A DNA stretch of 64,000 nucleotides from Mesostigma viride (GCA_009746045.1 RPFO01000188.1:358183-422182); one strand, 5' to 3'. Positions 10,818-22,600 are shown, counted from the stretch's first letter. The notes: generated by a model from the sequence alone, not told the origin. Made by a program: numbers and translations.

Positions 10818-10968
10818 CAAGCGACAGAGTGGCGCTCCTGGCTGTGAAGAATGCCTTCACCAACATAGGCAACATAGGAACAAACTTTAACAGCTGGACT
10901 GTGGGAGGGAACCCATGCACGTTTGATGGTGTCGCCTGCGCCGGCGGACGTGTGACCTACTTATGGTT
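10818..10968 (+). CDS. LRR N-terminal cap exon (LRRNT_2 type)
   Basis: The acceptor is tattttgcag and the donor is TT|GTAAGC. The 50 residues run from SDRVALLAVKNAF through NSWTVGGNPCTFDGVACAGG to RVTYLWL. This is the plant LRR-receptor N-cap: an 'ALLAFK'-like helix, then W, then a paired-cysteine motif (C-x6-C) leading into the first repeat. It enters in phase 1 and leaves in phase 2, so it switches to the phase used by every repeat exon after it. It is the only cap exon in the window and marks the start of the ectodomain. Confidence 0.9.
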
Positions 10969-11457
10969 GTAAGCATATCTTGCTGGTCAATTGCAGTGGT
11001 AACACTTTGTCATTCTTTCTAAAGGTAGAGGAGCTGTAATTCTTAATAGAGATGGCAATATACCACTACTTTTATGTAATTCTCTACGCTTGTAAATATG
11101 CCGTATGTTAGGCTATTGATTTTCAGGGTTTGTTCCTATCTAGGACGCTTTTCTCTGTGTGTGTCAAATATTGGTTAGAGGTCCCAAGGACGTACATCTT
11201 CATGGCAGCCTCAGGTGGGGATGTGCACTCCTTGCACATAAAATCATGGCACGGCTGGCTCTTTGTTTTGAAGTCTTAGCTTGTAGATCATGGTGTAGTA
11301 TTCGTGCAGGCGGTGTTCTGGAATCATGCAATAGCCTACTTCTGAAACATGTGGAACTCCCCTCCTCACCCCCGCCCCCTTGTTTGTATCTTAGATATAA
11401 AGGGAATTGAAGGAATATACCTACCTGTTTGGTAAATTGTTTCCCTCGCACCCACCC

Positions 11458-11885
11458 AATTGGTAAGCTCCTGCTCATTTTATCTATGCCTAACCTGCTA
11501 AGCTGAGAACGCAACGCCGTATAGCAGAAAACGATTTTGGAAAATATTTTAGTGCTGGCACACGTACCTAGGTCAGCCCAAGTTGGGGCTGCCTAGGCAA
11601 GGTGGTGGCAATAAAAGATGGGCTTCCATTCTAGGGAAGCAGGTTGCTTCTTTTGCCTCCCACCCACCCACCCTGGCTTAAGGGGGTAGAGCAGGGGCAC
11701 AGCAGCTGTGAGCTGACCCTGCAATTCACAACAGGTGCTCACCCTAGCATACGGATGGCCGCCTGTGGCCATCCGGTAGACAAGTCTGTGCTATCCACTG
11801 TATAGAGCTAGCACACAATTTTAATAAATTTGACGTTTGTGGTGTCATGCATGCAAAGCAAGGCCAAAAATGGATCCTCCAATTT
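11458..11885 (+). mobile_element. Family A short element (both halves)
   Basis: This is the most complete copy. It starts ttggtaagctcctgctcatt and carries the hairpin-forming 'aggtcagcccaagttggggctg' and 'gcttccattctagggaagc', a 'cctcccacccacccaccc' junction, then 'gtagagcaggggcacag', the palindrome ggatggccgcctgtggccatcc, and ends near 'gcatgcaaagcaaggcca'. Its two halves match the two outer ends of the retroelement at 28.99-31.9 kb, so it is read as an internally deleted, non-autonomous derivative. Confidence 0.75.
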
Positions 11886-12416
11886 CTAAGAAGGGGGGAC
11901 CAGGCTATGTTGCTATGCCCTTCCTCTTGCACCCATTATAGTATTAATAGAGGTGTTAGGATGTCTCAACGCACGATAGAGGTAAGGATTAGTGCCTTGG
12001 TCTGCATGAGGGGTTTGGCGTGCACACTACTGCAGAAATTGTGGATTGTCACATTCATGCAATCAAACAGTTGTGTACTTGATTTCGGTGTTGACGAAAT
12101 TGCGAGGCGTTATGGTCTCCTTGGATTGCATATGTGTGCCCTTGGATTTGTTGCGATTTGTCTATGACAAATATAAATATAGGCCGGTCAACAAACATGT
12201 AAGATTATTGAGGAATTCCAGGGATGTAGAGTCTGCTCATAAGGGGTGCCCACAAAAATGTTGTTGCCAAATTGGGTAGTGCTACAGATGCATGGCATTG
12301 CATGCTGATTCTTGCTTGGTATAGCTTGGACATGAGCATCATGAGCTGACGATGCTGAAGCAAAGCATATGCTGGCATGCTGCTTTCCGGCCGTTTGCTG
12401 TCTTCAATGCACGCAG

Positions 12417-12482
12417 GGGCCTCTATTTTTTGTCGGGAACCATCGCAAGAGAGCTGGGTTCCTTGACAGCCTTGACTAGCTT
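12417..12482 (+). CDS. LRR exon 1 (22 residues)
   Basis: 66 bases between acgcag and gtaagt, phase 2 at both ends. It reads GLYFLSGTIARELGSLTALT plus SL. It is the shortest standard repeat at the N-terminal end: the 'SSN' segment is compressed, but LSGTI and ELGSL are kept. Confidence 0.8.
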
Positions 12483-12903
12483 GTAAGTGGCGATTTTCCA
12501 ACAAGGCATGTTACTTATCCCTGCTGTATATGTACCCAGCTAATATTCTAACCATTGATTGAAATATTGACTGAATAGTTTGCTGCTGCTGCATGATCAT
12601 TAGGACTGCTCTTTTAATGAGACGGTCTCCAGCACTTTCAAGGTGCCTGCGCCGGATAAGCCTGCCTCTACAGGTAACAGCGCGTACGGTATTATGCCTG
12701 CTTAGCAGTTACTACAGCAATGTTTAACTGTTACCAGCGGCAACCATCGCATGCCAGCATCAATTATACACTTTGTACCTATTGCAGGTGCATTGTTCTT
12801 GGCTGTTGACGGCCGATGCGGTCATGCCTTTGGGCTGCTTTGTTGGCTATACTTTTCCTTACTCACATTTGCATGCGTGATGGCTCTTATTGCCCCAACC
12901 CAG

Positions 12904-12981
12904 GGGTCTGTTTGGTCTTAATTCCCGGCTGAGCGGCTTCATCCCACCGGAACTGGGCTCTCTAGCCTCCCTGCGGGCGCT
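12904..12981 (+). CDS. LRR exon 2 (26 residues)
   Basis: 78 bases, acceptor aacccag, donor GTACGT rather than GTAAGT. Core RLSGFIPPELGSLASLRAL. Two extra residues lie before the core (GLFGLNS). Phase 2-2. Confidence 0.85.
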
Positions 12982-13271
12982 GTACGTCAATCATATGAGC
13001 ATCCTTGTGCCTGCCGCTCAGTATGTGCCAGGAACTCCTGGGTGGATAATCTGGGGACCTCGTCAGAATAGCTGGTTGAATGCTGGACATGAGAAAAATG
13101 CAGAATGGAGGGTTGGGGTTTAGGTGATTTGCGTTGTTTTGCAATGACTTCACCAATTCTTTCTCAGTTTTACACCTAGCATCCGTTTCTTTTCATGAAC
13201 AAATGTGTGCACCCGTGCCCCCCCCCCACTGGGAAGCTGCGTTTGCGATTGCTAGCACTATGGTGCTTCTA

Positions 13272-14290
13272 TTAACCGTGGAACTCCAGGGTAACCAGAC
13301 TCTTTATTAAAACATTAAGTAGAGCACATTGGGAAGTGGCCCTCAGATGGCCATCCTTACCCACGGGAACACTTATGCCCCAAAAGGCTAGGCTTACCCT
13401 TACATCCCTCCCTGGCGACCCAAGCCAGGGGCTAAACAGTAACCGATTGACGCATAGAACAAGTAAATTTGGAGCTTCAGTGGAGGTCAGGGAAAAGACG
13501 CACCGCCACGTGCGAGGGGGGCAGGCGGCGATAGCCCGAACAAGGACGGCGGGGAGCTCAAGCGCCAGGCTTCGGTGCAATCCCACATAGTGGGCGACAG
13601 TCTTGCTGCTGCGCCAGCGACCCCGATGTTGAATATCAGCCATGCTGCGCTGCCGCAAAAAATCATGGGTAGCACCCCCATGTCGCAGCCCATGAATGGT
13701 AAACACCTTGTCAACCCTCAAGGCCTGCGTGGCCTGATGCCAAACCCGGCTGAACTGGGCATAGTCGTAAGGGAACACCCGCTCCCTAGCCGCCTTACCA
13801 GCAAGGCAATCCCGCAAGAGGGTGTCGGACATGACATCCTCCACGACCACCGACTGCACCTCACCCTTGGCCGTGTTAGCGGACACCAACAACAAGGCAC
13901 CCCGCTGCGAGGCTCGTAGCCGGACGTCAGGCTGCAAGCGCACATGGCCGACCAACAACTTGAGCGCCTCCGATACCCGCAGGTATTGCTGGAAAATAAC
14001 GCTGACCATCATGGCCGCAGCGGTTGTCGCTGAAGCACCATAGTGCAGGCAATCGCGAACGCAGCCTCCCATGGAATGGGGGGGGGGGCACGAGGAGGCG
14101 CCAAAGCGCGCCAACCAGCCAAAACACCGCGCGCCAAAGCCCAGTCTTGTACCTCCCGGGGGAAGTACAACTTGAGGCCCATGAGTTGACACACAATTGG
14201 CGACTGTAACACCGTGAGTGCGCCCAGGCGACATACTCGCAGTAGTACTCCTCAATAGTCAAGGCGCGGGGCCAGCGCTCGGCCCGTCCC
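13272..14290 (-). pseudogene. Tyrosine recombinase of DIRS/Ngaro-like element 1
   Basis: The minus-strand frame ending at 13272 keeps the recombinase core. It has a first arginine in FQQYLRVSEAL, the His-x-x-Arg box in HGLRHGGATHDF, then HRGRWRSS, and the tyrosine nucleophile in VAHYVGLH. In this family the enzyme joins a circular DNA copy into the genome instead of a DDE integrase. The N-terminal SAM-like part is spread over two other frames (14212-14009 and 14262-13927), so at least two indels break it. It follows RNase H in the usual RT-RNase H-recombinase order. Confidence 0.9.
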
Positions 14291-14304
14291 CGCCGGTCCG
14301 GCCA

Positions 14305-15181
14305 CTAGCCCCAAAAGGACCGAAGGCCCCGATGGTAAACTGTCAGGGTAGCGGGCTTCACCTTGCCCTCTAGCAAGGTCAAGTAGCTAGCGCCAAGACG
14401 AGGTCTGGGATTAGGATGGACACCCTCGCGAGTCAAGTCGCGTACCCACCCAGCCAGCAAGGCGGCCAGGGAAAGCCCCCGTGAAGGGCCATCGGCGGGC
14501 TGAAGCTCACTCGGTGTCCACACCCATTGAGAGCGACTGCCTGGTGACCAAGGTAAGAGCGCACATCCGGCGGCATTGCTGGTTTAGCCGGTAAGAAGAG
14601 GATCGCCCTTTAGCCAAGCAACCCAGGGCGGCAGTGGAGTCCACCAACCTTACCACCCTCTTCCCCCATGTCCCGAGGTCCCGGGCAGAGCGCTCCACCC
14701 CCTTCACAGCGGCCCGCACTAATTTCTCGTTGATGTGCATGGTCGGATCGCGCCGGCGACTCTTGATGCCCACGTGCCACCGCGCGTTGGTGATAGCTCC
14801 TACCGCGGCCTTAGTCAAGGGCCTAGGTCCCGCAAAGGTCGTCTCACCTGGGGTGAGGAGGGTTGGGTATCCCTGCACCTCCCGACCCCGGGCCAATTCC
14901 GTCACCGCAGCCGGGTCCATCGCAGCGTACACCACCCCCTGCCCATAACTAGAAGCATCCGAGGCCACCACCACCAGAGCCAGGCCAGCCGCCCGGTCCA
15001 CCCGGAGCATGGGGGCCAATGCCATGGCGCACTTGAGTTCATCGCGCACCCCTTGCCACAGGGGCTGCGTGCGTTGGCCCCACCCCTTGAGGTTGATGAA
15101 TTTAAAGCTTTGCTGCCATATGGACAGGCAGGTGCGGCTGAGCATCTGTAGCCACACCCACCGGCCCACCACGGCCGCCAT
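14305..15181 (-). pseudogene. RT connection and RNase H of element 1
   Basis: The minus-strand frame 15181-14507 begins with the RT thumb motif VGRWVWLQMLSRTCLSIW. RNase H follows, with catalytic residues in ASDASSYGQGV (Asp), HINEKLVRAAV (Glu) and VRLVDSTAALGCL (Asp). The last motif, WTPSELQPADGPSRG, is in the next frame (14523-14305), so one frameshift lies near 14515. The fusion to RT upstream and recombinase downstream is the DIRS/Ngaro layout. Confidence 0.88.
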
Positions 15182-15226
15182 CGCCTCAGCGTAGCTCGCC
15201 CCCTCTCTAGGAGCACGCGTGTGTGC

Positions 15227-16588
15227 TCAACCACTAGAGTGAAACTGCTTGGCGGTCGGCTCCAGCACCCCATCCCGCCGGTGCACAACGCCGAGGGCTT
15301 CCAGCTCGTCCTCCCCAACCGGACTAGCCATGACGTTCTTGTCCTTGGAAGGCACAAGATTGTTAGGCAGGTACCCTTCTTCAGTAGCACTCGTGATCAA
15401 GCGATTCACCGCCTCACACGTGCGCCCATTGCTTACCACCAGGTCATCGATAGTGATGGATACCATAGGGGCAGGGGGGTCCTCGAGGTCGATTTGCATC
15501 TGCCTCGTGCTCTCCTCTGTGTACTCGATAACGAGAGTGGTTGGGTTGCCCCATGCATTCCGAAGCACGGTCAGCTCCCCTACACTTGTCAGGTGGTTCA
15601 CTTGCCGTCGAGGGTCCAGAGCGCCCGTGGCATAGAGGACCATCTCATGGATGGCTTCCCCTTAGTAGCGCGACCGCGTGGGAATGGCCCATGGCCAGCA
15701 CCTTCAACACCGGCCACACCCTCCTCCTCCGCCCCGGCAACCCGACAGCGGTGGACCACACATCAGGTAGCCCTTGATATTCCCACCACCACTCCGGCAC
15801 TTCGATAGTAGGAGACAAGGTCGCTCTTGGCTGTGTAGCACCGACCCTTGATATGGACCTCCGAGTATGTAAATGCCTAGGTGTGGTAACACCGTCTTAG
15901 GGGGGTCCACCCACAGTTTATTGCCCAACTTATTCACAATGAACCGTTGCTCCCCCACCCCTTTGGCCACCCCGAAACAGCCGTCTACCCACTTTGGCCG
16001 TACCTCCCGGAACTCCACCATCCCCACATCCGCTGCCCTCGCCATCAACTTGCCCCACTCCTCCATGGTGCACCCTCGGCTGGGGGCAGAGACATTCCAA
16101 TACCTCGCACTGGCGGCCACCTCCGGCTTGATGCAGTTGGCCTCGCTGGCGTACACCTCCCGCCAACTAGGGCGTAGCGCCAGCAAGTCCAGCAACTTTG
16201 CCTTCCCTGCCACCTCCCGCTTTGGCAGACTCACCCGCTCCGCCTGAAGCTGTTCATACTTGTTTTTAAAATCATAGATTAAATTTGCACTTCCTTTTGC
16301 GGGGCCTGTCGCAACGCCTACGCGGCGACTGTACCACTCGCAGTGCTTTTTGACCCTTTTCAGGGCCTCCACCGTTCCCCTGGAGCACGCGCCTCCAGAA
16401 TTAGGCGGAGGGTCTGCCCCCCCTTGCCATAGCCAGTCCGTAATCACATTACGTAATGTGTAGTCTGTAAACTGTATCGAATTCGATACAGTTTGGGTTC
16501 CCGCCAGAAACGGCGCGGCGTCGGTAGCGCCGCGCCACCCGTGACGGATGTCAGTGGTCCAGTGGGTCTGGGAACACTTAGGGACCAA
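15227..16588 (-). pseudogene. Reverse transcriptase of element 1
   Basis: The N-terminal part (16588-15704) carries the finger motif CFGVAKGVGEQRFIVNKLG, then KTVLPHLG. A frame break falls in the palm between about 15800 and 15640. The next frame (15643-15227) holds the catalytic box as SITIDDLVV, where most relatives have YIDDL, followed by the conserved NRLITSATEEGYLPN helix. It is catalytically dead as it stands because of the frame breaks, and degraded like the rest of the element. Confidence 0.85.
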
Positions 16589-16599
16589 GGTGATGCATA

Positions 16600-17960
16600 G
16601 GTTTGGGGGTTATATTCGCCATAGCCTGGTTATTACAACGTGAATTGAGAATGTATCACGTGACTTTGGCGGGAATTTTTCGCGCGAACGCGCGCGTAGC
16701 GAGACATGGCTGCCAACCCATGGTTATCACGGAAATTTTGCGTCACGCGGCTTGAAATGGTTCATAGTGCCAGATGATGCATGCTCAGAATGCCGATGCG
16801 TGTTTTTCGTAGGTCAGGCATGGCCAGATGTATAGGATTGGGAAAATACAGGTAGGAAAATACAGCCTTCTTGGTCGTCAGTGCCAGATGAGTCAGAGCT
16901 TGTCGTATTTCGAATTTCTCGGTATGGCCGGGCAGTCTGCGCCAGCTCGAGCATCCAGGTTTGGTACGGGACATCCGCTGCAGCGTTTGCTGGGGTGGCG
17001 GACGCGTTTATAGGTCATCTTTGCACGGAATATCAACGTGGTAGTCATGGCAGATCATGCATTATGCGGCTATGGCGGCCTATGCATGTAGAGCATTAGT
17101 AGCTGTTAGATATGAGGGTCCCGGCCAGCGGAATCCGGTAAGGTCGTCGTCGAGCCAGGTACGGCAACGTGTTTGCATGTCGTTTGCACGGGAATCTGTC
17201 GTTTATACGACTTTTTTGACGAGTATATCATGCTACTTGCAGCAGGTTTCCTTGCCTGCTGTATGAGCGGTATTAGCCCCATATTTGCTCAGTTTATGGT
17301 GTTTCTTTGGGGGATACCACCCTGTCAGTGCAGATTTAGCAACTTCTTTGTATCCCAGCACCTTTGGCAGTCTATTGTGGCTGTTTATAATGCATAAACA
17401 CGTTGCCTGGCATAGATGGCTGCTTACGCGCGCGTAACCCACACACGTAAGTGAGCGGATTTTATAAGTCAGATGGGCTATCGGTGCGGTCTGACCCAAG
17501 GAAAGCATGGTGGCACTATCCAACGAAATTGTCCAATGTTGATATTGAGGTTCTTGACCCTCCCCTGAAAAAAAAGGGGGGGTTCCCTGATCCTTTGCCT
17601 GAAATTTTTGTCTTTTGTCCAACTTTGGCTGAGAATAGCATGCAACCCACTTACTGGATTCGAGATATTATTGCATATTCTGAAAGCCCTTTAAGTGTAG
17701 ATATTTCTGGAATCTTAGTTGAGGGTATTTGGATTAGCGGTCTGGGAGTTATGATCTTTTTTTTTTTTAAAGGGGTCATTGTTTGCCAAAAATGGCTCTA
17801 CGGACTGTGTAGTCCACGTAATCACATTGTGTTGTAGAGTGAAGGTCCGGCGGCGGCGAGTTGCACGCTGGCGTCTGCGTGCTGACCTCACTCTCCCCCA
17901 CGTAGTGACTAGAGGCATTGTAGGGTTAGGCAGTGGGAAGGGGGAGCGGTTTACCCGCTC
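16600..17960. other. Non-coding spacer between RT and gag-like relics
   Basis: 1.36 kb with no recognisable protein. It contains a GC palindrome (cgcgcgaacgcgcgcg, about 16681) and a run of A then G (about 17568). It may be a later insertion into the retroelement or its untranslated spacer; I could not find its ends. Confidence 0.4.
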
Positions 17961-17965
17961 GGTGT

Positions 17966-19051
17966 TTACTTGGTTTGCTGGGCCTTGCCCAGCTTCTCCA
18001 TCATCGTGGCGCTTTGCAGTGCCATCTTCATGGCCGGGTTGCTCACAGGGAGGCCTCCTCCTTGAGAGCAAGGAGGTGGCCAGCCACCTTCTGGACACCC
18101 ACCCGACCCTTGGGCCTCCACTGGGAGCATTGCTGCCACCACCCTCATGAGGTACTCGACCCCAGCCAGCTCCCCTGCTGCCGGCCCCAGCTCCTTGAAG
18201 AGGGTGTCCATGGCCAGGGCGATGTTCATGACCACCTTCCTGCTTTCCTGGTTTCTCCACCCCCCCTGTCGGGTAGCCTTGATAAAGCTTTTGATCCCCC
18301 CTCCATTGTCGTTGGCATCCTCCAGCACCTCGGGGAGCACTCGCTCTTGCACCTTTCAACTCACCACTTGTGCTCGAGCAGGCAGCGCCACCCCTTTGGT
18401 CTTTTTTGGCTTCCTGGAAGCCCCATCGGCCCCTGCCAGTTCATCCTTCAATTTCGTCAGGAAATGTTCCTCTTCGGACTCCTCTTCCTCCTCGTCCTCG
18501 GCCTTGTCCGCCTGTGCTTGCTTGCCGATTATGGCTGCCAGCTCCAAAAGCTGCTCCCTCACATCCCCCGCAGTCTTTCCCTTGTTCGGGGCTGGAGTCA
18601 CCTCCGGCATTTTTCGTCCCCCTTTTTGCCCGCTTTATGGGCCGGGCTGGTGGCTGCGCATCCTCTTCGCCTGAGTCCGCCCGAGTCCGCCCGAGGCCGG
18701 GCGCTTTGGAGGGCTGCCACCAACGCTTCGTTTGGGTCCGATGCTGCCAGAATTTCAGGCGCGTCCACGTGGTCGACCAGCAGGCCAACAACGGACTCCA
18801 ACTGGGCTGCAGACCACCGGCCGACAGTAGTCACCCACTCGGGACCGAGGACCGCCTCAAAGGCAGCGAGCACCTCTGACAGGCAGGCCCGAACAAATGG
18901 CAAGCTCCTGCTGGAGCCTCTTCTTCTGCGTCTGCCAGGTTGGTCGGCCTTTTCCCGTAGGCTGTTTAGTAGCTGTCGACACCTCAGAATTAGCTTTCGC
19001 TGCTTGCTTCCCAGCACCTGCCGGAGCTGGCTTCCGCCCGGGCTTTGCCAT
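17966..19051 (-). pseudogene. Gag-like ORF of element 1, several frame breaks
   Basis: The first frame starts at ATG 19051 (MAKPGRKPAPAGAGKQAAKA, lysine-rich). It passes to a second frame with SEVLAAFEAVLGPEWVTTVG and LVDHVDAPEILAASDPNEAL, then to a frame at 18610-18356 with an acidic run (KAEDEEEEESEEEHF) and basic KPKKTKG, and last to 18352-17966 (VMNIALAMDTLFKELGPAAG). A basic start, a helical middle and an acidic patch upstream of RT fit a gag protein. I see no zinc knuckle. Assignment rests on position and composition. Confidence 0.55.
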
Positions 19052-19564
19052 CCCAGGCCGTTCTCGACAGAAAACGTCGAATTCCGAGCGCCAGGTACGT
19101 AACTTGCCCCTGACCCCTGTCGCCGCCTTCTTTTAAACAAAAGAGACCGCCATGAACTAGGTGAGCTTGCTTTTATCGTGGTGCAAGGCCAACGGCTCAA
19201 AGCCAACGGCTCTCTGCCAACGGCCAGGGTCCGCCAACGGCCACTAAACAAAATTAGCCGCTAACTTCCTTTTCTTGGCCGAGGTGAGTTTACTTCAGAT
19301 ATTGCTTGTCATAAAATCGTCCCCAATCACAGATCCTTCCTAAGTAGGAAAGCCTAGACCTTCTCAAGGCCAGCGCAAAATCTGTCACGGTTCACTCAGC
19401 ACTCACAATCCGGGCCACAACAAAAGCCATATCTTCCGTAATACTCGTCCTCTAAAAACCTAATGAAACTTATTGAGATCACAGCACCAAGCTCTACTCA
19501 TCTAGCATCAGCGGCTCCCCTTCCATATTACTATAAAGAAACTACGTTCAGAGAACCCCGATTC

Positions 19565-20310
19565 TGCGACAGCCACGCACGGCTATGATGGTCATCATTA
19601 TTTTTCAGCGGTACCTGCGGGTATCAGAAGCGCTCAATCTTTTGGTCTGCGTGCATGTGCGCTTGCAGCCTGATTTTCGGTTGCGTGCATGTCAGCGGGG
19701 TGCCTTGTTGCTGATGTCCAAGGGTGAGGTGTAAATGGGTGGTGATGGAGGATGTGATGTCCGAAGCCACGTTACGGGACTGCATTAGTGGCAAGGTGGC
19801 TTGGGAGCTGGTGGTCCCTTACGGTTATGCCCAGTTCATTTGGCATCAGGCCACGCAGGCTTTGGGGGTGACTCGACAAGGTGTTTACCGTTAATGGGCA
19901 GCGGCATGGGGGCGCTACTCACGATTTTTTTGTAGAAGTGATATCCAGCGCCGGGGCCGCTGGCGCAGCAGCAAAAATGTCGCACATTATGTGGATTTGC
20001 ACCGGATCCTGGCTTACGAGCTTCCCGACGTCCTCGTTCGCCACATTGCTGCCTGCCCCCCTCGCACTTGGCGGCAAATGTTTTCTCTGTTCTCCACTTA
20101 AATTTTGTTCATACTTGTATGGGTCATTCGGTTGCTGTTTTGCCCCTGGCTTGGGTCGCCAGGGAGGGATGTTAGGGTAAGGCTAGCCTTTTGGGGCGTT
20201 AAGTTTTCCCATGGGTAAGGGTGGCCAGATGTGGGGCACTTTCCAATGTGCTCAACTTATTCTTGTAATGAAGAGTCTGGTTACCCTGGAGTTCCCCGGT
20301 TAATGGAACT
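19565..20310 (+). pseudogene. Inverted relic of the same recombinase plus 3' flank
   Basis: Plus-strand sequence parallels the minus-strand recombinase at 13.3-14.0 kb: 'ttcagcggtacctgcgggtatcagaagcgct' (the YLRVSEAL region), a broken HGGATHDF box near 19905, and a RGRW...VAHYV...LH block near 19955-20000. It runs into the same 3' flank as 13280-13410 ('ggctagccttttggggcgtt', 'gtctggttaccctggagttcc'). Many indels. It is a second, older copy in opposite orientation. Confidence 0.8.
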
Positions 20311-20749
20311 GGGGTTCTTTGAACATAGTTTCTGTATAGTAGTGATATGGAAGGGGAGCTGCTGTAGCTAGATGAATAGAGCTTGGTGCTGTGATTGTCA
20401 TGAGGTCAATTAGGCTTCTAGAGGTTGATATATGGCCTTTATAGTGACCCGGTTCGAGAGAGTGCTGAATGAAACCTGACAGACTTTACAAGGTCGAGAT
20501 TTTCCTTTATAGTAGAGATCTCTAGTTGGGGGTGGTTTCGCGACGTGCAATATCTTGAAGTACACTCGACTCAACCAAGAAATTATGGCTGATGGCTTTA
20601 AGTTTTAGAGGTCATTGCCGGAATGGCCGTTGGAAGAGAGCTGTTGGCTTGAAGCCGTCGGCAGTTGAAACAAGATAAGATCATGCTCACCTACATAGCT
20701 CATGGTGATCTCCTTTGTTTCCCGCCTGCCGGCTCTCTGTGTTGCCTGT

Positions 20750-20890
20750 TTGGGGGGGTAAGGCTAGCCTTTTGGGGCATTGTGCTTGTGTTCCCATGCA
20801 TGGGTAAGGACAGCCAGATGTGGGCCCCTGCTTAAAAAACGTCTGGTTATGTACCCTGTTCAATGGTGAATAGAAATCCAGTTTTGATGG
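20750..20890 (+). repeat. Third copy of the element 1 3' flank
   Basis: 'ggtaaggctagccttttggggcat' and 'gtaaggacagccagatgtggg' repeat the sequence at 20175-20235 and, inverted, at 13340-13410. No coding sequence is attached. Confidence 0.65.
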
Positions 20891-21183
20891 TTTGGGGGTG
20901 CCACCTCCCCTAGGGAAGCAGTTAACAAATCCTTGTTACAACAAAATGAAGAGCTAGCGTACGAGCTTCCCCTTGACAAACACCTTTCAGGGTTTCTCAG
21001 GCGCGAACCGTATTTTGCTTTTCATGTTGCTTATGTTTGAGATGGCAATCCTGACAACTTTCTTTCGAACATATGTACTGAACCTGCGGCCTACTTGAGC
21101 TGGAGCTTTAGGCTGTCTTTTGGGCAAATGCTGCTAACAGTCACTGCTTAATTGATGCCTTTGCTATGAATTCATGACTGCAG

Positions 21184-21258
21184 GTACCTTCACTGCGGAT
21201 ACAAAGTCAGCGGCACCATCCCACCTGAGCTGGGGTCTTTAGCGTCATTGCAGGAGTT
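21184..21258 (+). CDS. LRR exon 3 (25 residues)
   Basis: 75 bases, tgcag / gtaaga, phase 2-2. Reads YLHCGYK then VSGTIPPELGSLASLQEL. It carries a cysteine in place of the usual SSN segment. Confidence 0.85.
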
Positions 21259-21654
21259 GTAAGACTTTTAACTTCTTGTTATGCCACTGAGCCCTTTTAT
21301 GGCAAGCATGTGTAGTGCATACCCATGCAGCTGCATGATGAACCTCATATATATAGTGACACTCCAGTTGGCAGAAGTGGTTGACATGAGAATCAGGTAG
21401 TCTGGGCAAGTCAAATGCTTGCCGCGTTGTTTTGTATGTAGCGCGCACATCTTGCTCTTTGCACTGCTTTCTTGTATCCTACTCGAACCCTTGCATTTCC
21501 ACAGATTACCTTATCAAAGGAGCTGGATGAGAAGGTAGCCATTTGATCCTTATGTTAGTCTTTGACATGGTTGGTAAGAACAGGCTCTTTCTTAGCCCTA
21601 GCATCCGCATTGGTACACATGCGCTGCGCTGCATGTAATCGTTTCTGCCCTCAG

Positions 21655-21729
21655 GGAGCTGAGTTCGAACGATGTGCTGAGCGGCACCATCCCACCTCAG
21701 CTCAGATCTTTATCCTCCCTGCAAATTCT
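21655..21729 (+). CDS. LRR exon 4 (25 residues)
   Basis: 75 bases, cctcag / gtaagt, phase 2-2. ELSSNDVLSGTIPPQLRSL then SSLQIL. Arg replaces the usual Gly in 'LGSL'. The donor is followed by a 25-base tandem, 'taattctgtaagtcctctctgcttctg', that repeats the donor sequence twice more (about 21755-21805). Confidence 0.87.
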
Positions 21730-22129
21730 GTAAGTCCTCTCTGCTTCTGTAAGTTAATTCTGTAAGTCCTCTCTGCTTCTGTAAGTTAATTCTGTAAGTT
21801 ATTTGTGCTCGTCCCCCCTGCTCACATGCCAGGCATCCCTGGGTATACCAAGTACAGTTGTGTGTTTCATACTACTATAAAAGCAAATAAAAAATGTTGT
21901 CTTTGAAGCCATGTTGTCGCATAAGGCACCTGCCCGCCGTATCCATGCGTGGAATGCCGTTCAAAAGGCCCTGCCGTAATTTTCGGCAAAATACGGCTAC
22001 TTCTCCCGGCGCGGCGCTAAGTCTAACTTCCCGCCATTTCTGGCAGCACAGCTGCAGTGCTGCCGACTTTCAAGCAGCTGGGCACCAGAGCTTCTACTAA
22101 CGTGACGAGTTGGTCCACTGGTCGACGAT

Positions 22130-22600
22130 TACAATATTACAATTGATTTAAGTCAACCTTTTTGAGCAAATAGTCAACCACTTTGACGAAGCGCCAAGGC
22201 AAATAGTCAACCAATTGACGATAACTTCTTGCTATTAGTAAACCGAATTGACGAAATGTTTCATGTTTTAGTCAACCGCGCAAGTCAGGTTTTCCCATCC
22301 AGCGGCCAGATCTGAGGTCCAGCGGCGCTGTGAGCTATGCTATTTTTTGTTTTATTCACTTACCAACAACCACATTGTGATATTGTGTTTTATCCACATG
22401 CATTCCATGTGTGTATGAGCGACCTTCACTAGATATTCAGTTTATCATACATATAAGAGATATAAGGGTTTTTAACCGCCCCCCTGCCTCCCCCCCCCGC
22501 GCGCTTCCCTCCCCGAGCCCTCCCCTCCCAAGGTTTGACGAAGGGCCGAGGCAAATAGTCAACCAGTTGACGAAGTGCCGAGTTCAGAAGTCAACATGTG
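22130..22600. repeat. Cluster of GTCAACC...TTGAC inverted motifs
   Basis: No gene. 'agtcaacca(n)ttgacgaa'-like units occur at about 22151, 22171, 22203, 22235 and 22271, and again at 22535-22595. Most are small palindromes, GTCAA/TTGAC. The two clusters lie at the two ends of a 470-base stretch, a pattern seen in elements with subterminal transposase-binding repeats. Confidence 0.5.

Noticed and set aside
10149-10972. Open frames rich in Gly-Trp-Val-Gly-Leu, His-Thr or Cys-Val
   Set aside because: Products of the (CCCAA)n and (GT)n arrays. Only the last 50 codons of one plus frame (the LRR cap exon) are real.
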